Origin: Magnetococcales bacterium
Lineage (GTDB): Bacteria > Pseudomonadota > Magnetococcia > Magnetococcales > JADFYX01
Direction: 5' to 3'
Length of the DNA stretch: 64,000 bases
Assembly (NCBI GenBank): GCA_015232405.1
Contig: JADFZS010000005.1
Coordinates: 1-64,000 of the forward strand
The translations under genes and the position numbers were made by a program. The notes beneath the pieces were generated by a model. That model did not search any database. It had not been told where the DNA came from and worked only from the letters and a program-made list of their open reading frames with translations. Shown here in pieces: positions 57,691 to 64,000 of the stretch (the stretch's first letter is position 1; each line of letters starts with the position of its first letter).

Positions 57691-60267
57691 ATGCTGCATT
57701 TACGGAGAAAGCAATTATTATCAATATCAACTATTATTGGGTTAATAGCAGTTGTTATTGCCGTGGGTTTTTTCAACAATCATAATACTAAAAAACAGAT
57801 TATGGAGTTGGGGGAACAGAACAATATTGCTTTGACCAGGTCTATAGTTAACTCTCTGTGGCCAGCATTGGAATCATTGGTTACTTACTCCGCGCAGAGT
57901 GATGATGGTTCCCTAGCCCCTAGTGTTGAGACAGATCAATTCAAACAGCTACTCTCTTGGCATGTTAAGGATCTATCCATTGCAAAGGTAAAAGTTTACA
58001 ACCTTGATGGGGTAACTGTTTTTTCTTCACAAGATTCTCAAATTGGAGATTTGCAGAGCGATAACGAAGGGGTAGTGCAGTCTTTATCAGGAAATGTACT
58101 TAGTGAAATCACATTTAAGGAGACTTTTCCCTCTTTTGATGGTGTGGTTGAAGATCGTTCTCTGATATCTAGCTATGTTCCTTTGAGACAAGAGATCGAT
58201 GGGGAAATTGTCGGGGCTTTGGAACTATACCGAGATGTTACCCCTCTGTTGGCAAAGGCTGAACGTGACCAGTGGTACACCACTTTAGGAGTGGGGGCCA
58301 TTCTTTTAACAATCGTCATTGTATTATTGGGCGTTGTGTGGCGTATGGATTGTAAAATCAAATCCCACGAAAATGCCCGTCGTCGATATACCGCTCAAAT
58401 TGAGAAAGATAAAGTCACACTGGAAGATCGTATCTTTAAACGTACACAGGCTTTAGCGGACCTCAATGAAAGTCTGCAAATTGAAGTTTCAGTTCGCCGT
58501 CAGGCTGAATCAGAGCTGCGCTTGGCAGGTAGTGTCTACGAAAATACCAGTGAAGGGATAGTTATTACTGATCCACAAGGTGTAGTGCAGTCAGTTAACC
58601 CTGCATTTACCGCTGTAACTGGATATGAAAGTGAAGAGATTGTCGGGCAGAACATGAGTTTGCTCAAATCCGGAAGACAGGGTGAAGATTTCTATAATGA
58701 CTTTTGGGAGCAGTTGGGCTCTACAGGAAAGTGGCGAGGTGAGTTCTGGAATCGCAGAAAAAATGGTGAGATCTATCCAGAACAGGCCAGTATCAACTCT
58801 ATCAGGGATGGTAGAGGGGGTATTGAACAGTTTGTTAAGGTTTTTTCAGATGTATCGGAGATAAAAAAATCTGAGCAACAGCTGCAGTTTCTGGTCCATC
58901 ACGATCCACTAACTGGTTTACCAAATCGTCTTTTACTTCTTGATCGCATGCAACGGGCGTTCTCATATGCCAATCGTTTTGAGCAGATGGTAGCAATATT
59001 ATCCATTGGTATTGATAGGTTCAAGATGATTAATGATACAGCTGGCAGGGCAGTTGGCGATCAGCTGTTAAAAAGAGTTGGGTTGCGTCTTTCAAGTTGT
59101 CTGCGTGATGAAGATTCTATTGCACGTGCCGGAGGGGACGAGTTCTTGATCCTTGCTACAGGTATATTAGAGGTCAAGAGTGCTGCAAAAATTTGCAAAA
59201 AAATTATGGAAGCAATGAAAGAACCTTTTACTGTTGATGATAAGGATTTCTATGTTTCCGTTAGTATTGGTATTTCAATCTATCCCTACGATAAAGGCAC
59301 TCTGGAGGATTATCTGGGCCATGCTGAAAAAGCTATGCAGCGTGCTAAAGAGAAGGGTGGAGATCAAACCGAGTATTATACTACAGAGATGGGTGATGTT
59401 TCCTCTAAACGTTTAGCGTTGGAGAATGGACTTCGTCATGCCCTTGAAAAGGACCAACTATTTTTAATGTATCAGCCACAGATTGATGTGGCCACTGGGC
59501 GACTTCTAAGTGTAGAGGCTCTTGTTCGCTGGAAAAGTCCTGAACTGGGCTTGATATCTCCCGCCAACTTTATCCCTCTGGCAGAAGAGAGTAATTTAAT
59601 TATTGCCATCGGTGAGTGGGTACTGCGAACAGCTTGCCAACAGGCTGTGGTTTGGCAAGAGGAGGGGTTTGCTCCAATTAGAATCGCGGTCAACCTATCT
59701 GCAAGACAATTTTTAGATAATAATTTAATGGATATTGTCGAAAGAGCCCTTTATGACACCGGTCTTGATCCCAAATATTTGGAGTTGGAGCTGACCGAAG
59801 GAATGTTCATGAAGGATGTAAATGAGACCATTGCCCTTTTGGAAATTTTCAAGAAAATGGGTCTAAAGATCTCTATTGATGATTTTGGAACTGGCTATTC
59901 ATCACTTAGTTATTTGAAACGTTTCCCGATTCATACATTAAAAATTGACCGCGCATTTATCCGCGATATCACAAAAGATAGCGAAGATGCAGCGATTACC
60001 AAAACTATCATTTCAATGGCAAAAAATCTCAACCTTCAAGTTGTTGCTGAGGGTGTAGCCTCGTCAGACCAATTGGAGTTTCTCCGAGAGTTGGGTTGTG
60101 ACTTGGTACAGGGTTTTCTCTTCAGCCCACCAGTTTTCGCAGAAGAGTTATCATTTTTTCTCGAAGAGGATAGAATCTTCAGAGATTGTGCAAAAAATGA
60201 TGAAATGATTGTACCGAAACTTCATATGGCAGAGGGGGAGACTCTACATTTCCCCTGTGTTGCATAG
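57691..60267 (+). CDS. Membrane GGDEF-EAL protein with periplasmic sensor and PAS
   Basis: An 858-residue bifunctional c-di-GMP enzyme: TM1 about 8-27, a periplasmic sensor (about 28-190), TM2 about 193-213, coiled coil, PAS (about 280-395), GGDEF with active site 481-485 and I-site RDED five residues before, and EAL with E609-A-L, the DDFGTGYSSL loop and KIDRAF. Both catalytic motifs look intact, so it could make or break c-di-GMP. The sensor (SLWPAL, SQIGDL, FPSFDGVVEDRSLIS, YVPLR) is homologous to that of the kinase at 53102. ATG with AAGGA seven bases upstream. A sigma-54 promoter precedes it. Confidence 0.93.
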   Translation: MLHLRRKQLLSISTIIGLIAVVIAVGFFNNHNTKKQIMELGEQNNIALTRSIVNSLWPALESLVTYSAQSDDGSLAPSVETDQFKQLLSWHVKDLSIAKVKVYNLDGVTVFSSQDSQIGDLQSDNEGVVQSLSGNVLSEITFKETFPSFDGVVEDRSLISSYVPLRQEIDGEIVGALELYRDVTPLLAKAERDQWYTTLGVGAILLTIVIVLLGVVWRMDCKIKSHENARRRYTAQIEKDKVTLEDRIFKRTQALADLNESLQIEVSVRRQAESELRLAGSVYENTSEGIVITDPQGVVQSVNPAFTAVTGYESEEIVGQNMSLLKSGRQGEDFYNDFWEQLGSTGKWRGEFWNRRKNGEIYPEQASINSIRDGRGGIEQFVKVFSDVSEIKKSEQQLQFLVHHDPLTGLPNRLLLLDRMQRAFSYANRFEQMVAILSIGIDRFKMINDTAGRAVGDQLLKRVGLRLSSCLRDEDSIARAGGDEFLILATGILEVKSAAKICKKIMEAMKEPFTVDDKDFYVSVSIGISIYPYDKGTLEDYLGHAEKAMQRAKEKGGDQTEYYTTEMGDVSSKRLALENGLRHALEKDQLFLMYQPQIDVATGRLLSVEALVRWKSPELGLISPANFIPLAEESNLIIAIGEWVLRTACQQAVVWQEEGFAPIRIAVNLSARQFLDNNLMDIVERALYDTGLDPKYLELELTEGMFMKDVNETIALLEIFKKMGLKISIDDFGTGYSSLSYLKRFPIHTLKIDRAFIRDITKDSEDAAITKTIISMAKNLNLQVVAEGVASSDQLEFLRELGCDLVQGFLFSPPVFAEELSFFLEEDRIFRDCAKNDEMIVPKLHMAEGETLHFPCVA

Positions 60268-60466
60268 GTCAATAATATTATATTTTTCTTGATAGTTTAA
60301 TCATTTGTAAATACAATGTTAAAAAGTGGTGTGACCGCTAAATTTTTAAGAAAATGATGTTGTTATGTGGTATGCTGATAAGCGCAATCTAAGATATAGA
60401 AATATAGAAAAAAATATGGTTCTTTAATTTTAGTAAATTGATTGATGGCATAAATATAGGGGTTAT

Positions 60467-60943
60467 ATGAAAAATTTAAACAGTGTTTGTAAAAATATTA
60501 TGTTGGTTTTTGCTCTTATGCTGCTGCTTACTCCACCTGTATGGAGTGGGGATGATTATGTTCGCAACGCCAAAGAGATAGTCAAGGCTGCAGATTGGAA
60601 AACCATGAAGACTGTCACTATTGAGATTGACGAACATAGTTATGATCCAGAGAAGGTTGTGTTTAAAGTAGGTCAGCCTTATAAGCTGGAATTAAAAAAT
60701 GTCGGTGAGAAAAAACACTATTTTACAGCCCCTGAATTTTACCGTTCTATTGCGACCAGAAAAGTCCAAGCTAATAGGGATGGAGAGATTAAAGCTCCAT
60801 ATTTTCTAGCATTGGAAATGATGGCTAATGGTGGTCAACTGGATATCTATTTTGTTCCTGTGAAAAAAGGCTCCTACGTAGTCTATTGCACAATTGATGA
60901 TCATAGGCAAGAAGGTATGGAAGGGATGTTGGTTATCAATTGA
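60467..60943 (+). CDS. Periplasmic cupredoxin-like protein
   Basis: A 158-residue exported protein: signal peptide about residues 1-28 (ends VWSG), then a cupredoxin fold with the usual late ligand loop. Probable copper ligands are a histidine in KKHYF and C, H and M in YCTIDDHRQEGMEGM. It could carry electrons or bind copper. AGGGG five bases before ATG. The next gene overlaps by four bases, suggesting a two-gene unit. It resembles a blue copper protein more than a CuA domain, since only one cysteine is in the loop. Confidence 0.8.
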   Translation: MKNLNSVCKNIMLVFALMLLLTPPVWSGDDYVRNAKEIVKAADWKTMKTVTIEIDEHSYDPEKVVFKVGQPYKLELKNVGEKKHYFTAPEFYRSIATRKVQANRDGEIKAPYFLALEMMANGGQLDIYFVPVKKGSYVVYCTIDDHRQEGMEGMLVIN

Positions 60944-61827
60944 CAACTATTATCCCAATCTTTCTAGCTCTTTTTTTCTCTTCTGGGGGTGCTGCTTGGG
61001 CTGAGAGTAAAGTTCCTGAACAGAATATAAATGTTGGAACTTTATCTGCAGCTCCGGTTGTGGATGGGAGCTTCGACGATTGGCCGCAACAAAAATCACA
61101 ATGGAGTCTTATTCCTGTTAAGCCAGCTCTACCCAATGATGATAAAAATCGAACTGGAGAGTTAGAGGTAGAGTTAATAGGAGGTGTTTTTAAGGATAAG
61201 ATCTATTTTGCTGTAAGTTGGCCAGACAGTTTTGCCGATGTTGACTACCGTCCCTGGAAGTGGCGTGGTAAAAAATATAAACGCACCCGAAAGCGTGATG
61301 ATATGTTTGCCCTGCGTTTTGACTTGGGTGGCGATTATGACTCCTGTATGCTGCCTGAAAAACCGAAGACATATAGTGTAGATATCTGGCTCTGGTCGGC
61401 TGGGCGTTCAAATCTTGCTGGTGTTGCAGAAGATAAATCACAGTTGATTTCTTCAGAATTTATTGAAAATGCAGCTGAATACACCTCCTCAGTGGGAGGG
61501 ATGGTTTATATCAAAAAAAAGAGTGACCCAGGAGACCCCGTATACAAAGTATCAAGACCAAAACGGAAAAAATTTAAAGGTAAAATACTGTCAGGTGTAG
61601 ATCTGAAGGGTGAGGGTTCTGGAGGTTTGGTAGATGTCTCTGCTAAAGGTATCTGGAAGGATGGGCGTTGGTTTGTGGAGTTTAGCAGAAAATTAAATAC
61701 TGATAGTTCAGATGATGTGATTTTTCCCAGCAAAGGGAACGTGATAGGAGCTATTGCAGTTTTTAACAAAGGTTGGGCTGAACATAAAAGTGTCTCTGGA
61801 GATTTGCGTTTTGTCTTTTCTGAGTAA
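60940..61827 (+). CDS. EB_dh-type haem-binding domain protein
   Basis: A 295-residue exported protein: signal peptide about residues 1-20 (ends AAWA), then a beta-sandwich starting VVDGSFDDWP with a later FALRFDLGGDY and VDIWLWSAGR. This matches the ethylbenzene-dehydrogenase haem-binding (EB_dh/DOMON-like) family, which binds b haem through Met/Lys and shuttles electrons. No CxxCH motif. TTG start inside the cupredoxin stop (TTGA). With the cupredoxin it forms a small periplasmic redox pair; the partner enzyme is not in the window. Middle confidence in haem binding, high that it is a real gene. Confidence 0.8.
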   Translation: MTTIIPIFLALFFSSGGAAWAESKVPEQNINVGTLSAAPVVDGSFDDWPQQKSQWSLIPVKPALPNDDKNRTGELEVELIGGVFKDKIYFAVSWPDSFADVDYRPWKWRGKKYKRTRKRDDMFALRFDLGGDYDSCMLPEKPKTYSVDIWLWSAGRSNLAGVAEDKSQLISSEFIENAAEYTSSVGGMVYIKKKSDPGDPVYKVSRPKRKKFKGKILSGVDLKGEGSGGLVDVSAKGIWKDGRWFVEFSRKLNTDSSDDVIFPSKGNVIGAIAVFNKGWAEHKSVSGDLRFVFSE

Positions 61828-62093
61828 ATCCTATCAAGTTGAAGTTGCCTTAGTGAAGCATATGTGAAGTAACGTCTTGTTTTGCGCGGTTTTTTTTGTT
61901 TTATCAAAAAAGATTTTAAAAACAGGAATACATACTTTTCCCATCTTTAGTTAATATCCGCCAATATCTTTATATTTTACTGCTATTCAAGTTACATTTG
62001 ACCTTGCCAAACTTGGTAGCAAACCCCATCAGTCCATGTCATAATGTGCATATGGTAGTTCAAAAAAACTCTTTATCAAGGAGCTACCTTATT
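61828..62093. other. Intergenic region upstream of the haem-sensor kinase
   Basis: About 266 AT-rich bases between the EB_dh-like gene and the 18-codon leader ORF (306 to the kinase start). It has no convincing promoter consensus or hairpin that I can support. Confidence 0.45.
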
Positions 62094-62150
62094 ATGAGTA
62101 GAAAGTTACTAATGATGCAAATTATATCAGATTATGTCGTCTGTGACTGA
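62094..62150 (+). CDS. Short leader ORF overlapping the haem-sensor kinase start
   Basis: An 18-codon ORF, MSRKLLMMQIISDYVVCD, with AAGGAG (62078-62083) ten bases before its ATG. It ends 17 bases inside the kinase gene in another frame. The kinase ATG has no ribosome site of its own, so translation of the leader may couple to it. Alternatively it is simply the remains of an earlier start, or chance. Confidence 0.4.
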   Translation: MSRKLLMMQIISDYVVCD

Positions 62151-64000
62151 ACATTCTGAAAAGGTCCAATGCGACGAGCGTACGGTGAATCGTCTAACGA
62201 TATTTACCATTCTGGTTGTCGTTGTAATTGGGGCCTTTGATATAATTCCTGAAGTTAGGGATTATTTTCAAACTTCTGCACAAATAAAACAAGAGACTGT
62301 CCAAACCGCTATCCGTATTACAAAACGTGTTCTACAGACCATGCGTTATAGAGATATAATGGCTATTGATGGTCGTCTTGATGAAATTTCCCACAGTCTT
62401 GATAAAGAGAAAATTACATTTTCTCTCTGGCGCTCCGAATCAGATGATCCAACATTGCGATCTCCTTATCCTACTAAAAGTGTAATGATTTGGTTAAAGA
62501 GAAAACTTGACAGTAAAGGACCAACCAACGCCAAGCCCAGTGAGCTTAAGAAAATTATGGCGTACATGAAGTTCATGATTATCAAGGAGCAGTCTGGTCA
62601 ACATTATGTAGATCTGAAAGGTATTAAAAAGGTAGTTCCAAAAAAAGAGTTTTTACGCCGATTAGAAGAACTGGATTTATATGAGGAAGGATTATTTGAA
62701 TCGAATGTTGATGATGAAGAATTGGAAGATTTGTTAGATAAATTTTATGGTATATGGTGGAGGGATGAAGGTCGAGGAGCTTTTACTGTTGTAACTGCAA
62801 TAGAGCGTACTGGGATCTGTTCAGACTGCCATGTAAATGATATCAGCAACAAAGTCTATTTTAAATTTGAGAAAAAGATAGATAAAGATATATTTGACCT
62901 ACAAGATCAAATATTAATGGATATCGTTGTAAATACCATCCATTTATTGGTTGTTGGTATTCTTTTGATTTTTCTGCGTTCTCGAATTACGGATATGGTG
63001 GGGCGACTCAAACAGCGAGAGATTTCATTAGAGAGCCAAAATACGGAACTTGTGATTAGTATGACCCTGGCACAACGAGCTGAAAGTGAAATGGAGGCTG
63101 CTAGAGATATAGCTGAGGATGCAACAAAGACAAAAGATGATTTTCTTCGTTTGGTCTCCCATGATCTGCGTAGTCCACTCGCAAATATCATCACAACTAT
63201 GGAATATATTCGCAAAGAGGTTGCTGACCAACAGATAAAGGAGATGGTGCTTAGTCTTGAAAAACGGTCTGAGAGGACTCTGGAGATGATTCAGTACCTT
63301 TTAGATATTGATCGTTTAAAAAAGGGGATAATCCTGGTTGAGCCAGTTGAATTTCACGGAATATCTTACATTGATGATATTATTGAGGAGTTTTATCCTT
63401 TATCAGAGAAAAAAAAGGTGTTTCTAAAAAATAATTTCCCAGGAAATTTAATGCTTTATACAGACCCTAAACTGTTGGAAAGGGTGTTGGGAAACCTCAT
63501 ATCAAATGCCATTAAATTCTGCAATGCTGAGGATCAAGTTAATATCTCTTTTATCCATGAAGAGTTGCCAATTATTGTGGTTGAAGATAATGGGGTTGGT
63601 ATTCAAGAGGGGATGATCTCTGACTTGTTTCTACGAGATAAGGTAACAAGTCGTAGTGGGACCTTGGGAGAGGTGGGGCATGGTCTTGGGTTGCCTCTTT
63701 GTCAGGATATAATGAAAGCTCTTGGGGGGCGTATTACTGTTAAATCAGTGGTGGGTGAAGGTAGCAGATTTTTTGTTCAAATGCCTGTCTACGCAGTTAA
63801 AATATTAGATAGTGTAACTGATAGCAATGTAGAGCTTGAACAGCTTGATAAGATTGTCGCTGAAAACGAAAAATTTGTAAAACAGATGGAATCGTTAATA
63901 GTTAAAAACATTGAAGAATGTACTGCAGAAGAGAAAAAACAGCAATTGACATTTCTAGAACAAGAGACACTTACCTACCATGCTAATGAAGAAATATATA
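62134..64000 (+). CDS. Histidine kinase with periplasmic c-type haem motif (3' end cut by window edge)
   Basis: At least 622 residues. TM1 about residues 23-40, a periplasmic domain with c-type haem motif C229-S-D-C-H233 near its end, TM2 about 265-285, then a coiled coil, HisKA with H343 (RLVSHDLRSPLANI) and HATPase (NLISNAIKFC, DNGVGI, GHGLGLPL). After the kinase core a coiled-coil region begins and runs off the edge. The ATG at 62134 has no ribosome site; in-frame stops at 62110-62115 exclude a longer reading. It belongs to the haem-sensing theme of the cyclases at 40616 and 44360, though its periplasmic domain is longer. Confidence 0.88.
   Translation, partial: MSSVTEHSEKVQCDERTVNRLTIFTILVVVVIGAFDIIPEVRDYFQTSAQIKQETVQTAIRITKRVLQTMRYRDIMAIDGRLDEISHSLDKEKITFSLWRSESDDPTLRSPYPTKSVMIWLKRKLDSKGPTNAKPSELKKIMAYMKFMIIKEQSGQHYVDLKGIKKVVPKKEFLRRLEELDLYEEGLFESNVDDEELEDLLDKFYGIWWRDEGRGAFTVVTAIERTGICSDCHVNDISNKVYFKFEKKIDKDIFDLQDQILMDIVVNTIHLLVVGILLIFLRSRITDMVGRLKQREISLESQNTELVISMTLAQRAESEMEAARDIAEDATKTKDDFLRLVSHDLRSPLANIITTMEYIRKEVADQQIKEMVLSLEKRSERTLEMIQYLLDIDRLKKGIILVEPVEFHGISYIDDIIEEFYPLSEKKKVFLKNNFPGNLMLYTDPKLLERVLGNLISNAIKFCNAEDQVNISFIHEELPIIVVEDNGVGIQEGMISDLFLRDKVTSRSGTLGEVGHGLGLPLCQDIMKALGGRITVKSVVGEGSRFFVQMPVYAVKILDSVTDSNVELEQLDKIVAENEKFVKQMESLIVKNIEECTAEEKKQQLTFLEQETLTYHANEEIY

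Noticed and set aside
1-64000. CRISPR arrays, tRNA or rRNA genes, insertion sequences, phage or magnetosome genes
   Set aside because: None recognised on either strand.

Overview
The window reads as chromosome of a Gram-negative, motile, redox-gradient bacterium, probably a proteobacterium or relative. Evidence: outer-membrane porin and lipoproteins, periplasmic multihaem cytochromes, a sigma-54 activator, a chemoreceptor, and a very high density of hybrid histidine kinases and c-di-GMP proteins. Base composition is AT-rich (about 40% GC by eye). I cannot name the genus. No rRNA, tRNA, insertion sequence, CRISPR array or phage gene was seen. Several genes use TTG starts behind good Shine-Dalgarno sequences.

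Layout. 1-1581: a partial hemerythrin-rhodanese fusion (minus) and a single-domain response regulator (plus). 1791-14871: a tightly overlapping Pel exopolysaccharide operon in which PelA and PelB are each split into two genes and no PelC is found. 14911-26552 (minus): a BvgS-like hybrid kinase, a MASE3 hybrid kinase, a small unknown protein, a Tas-like aldo/keto reductase, a chemoreceptor and a periplasmic rhodanese. 27293-30736: a second MASE3 hybrid kinase. 31331-37845: porin, tiny lipoprotein, PstS-like binding protein, hybrid kinase, response regulator and a DHp-REC protein. 37855-40296 (minus): a CHASE-PAS histidine kinase. 40616-46036: two paralogous haem-sensor diguanylate cyclases flanking two PilZ proteins and a 30-residue membrane protein.

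46310-61827 is the least familiar part. It holds a heptahaem cytochrome between two small two-TM proteins, then (minus strand) two free-standing Reg_prop beta-propellers, a Sel1-repeat protein, an NtrC-type sigma-54 activator and its kinase. Divergent from these lie a trihaem cytochrome lipoprotein, a ChaN-like lipoprotein, a GGDEF-EAL protein behind a convincing sigma-54 promoter, and a cupredoxin/EB_dh-like pair. The NtrC-type kinase and the GGDEF-EAL protein carry clearly homologous periplasmic sensor domains, so one signal may feed both transcription and c-di-GMP. The window ends inside a kinase with a periplasmic c-type haem motif (62134 to the edge), preceded by an overlapping 18-codon leader ORF.

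How it may fit together (inference): c-type haem sensors and the paired sensor domain read periplasmic redox state, set c-di-GMP through three cyclases that keep GG(D/E)EF and the RxxD I-site, and c-di-GMP is read by PilZ proteins and by PelD, whose RxxD site is preserved beside a dead GGDEF motif, to control Pel biofilm formation.
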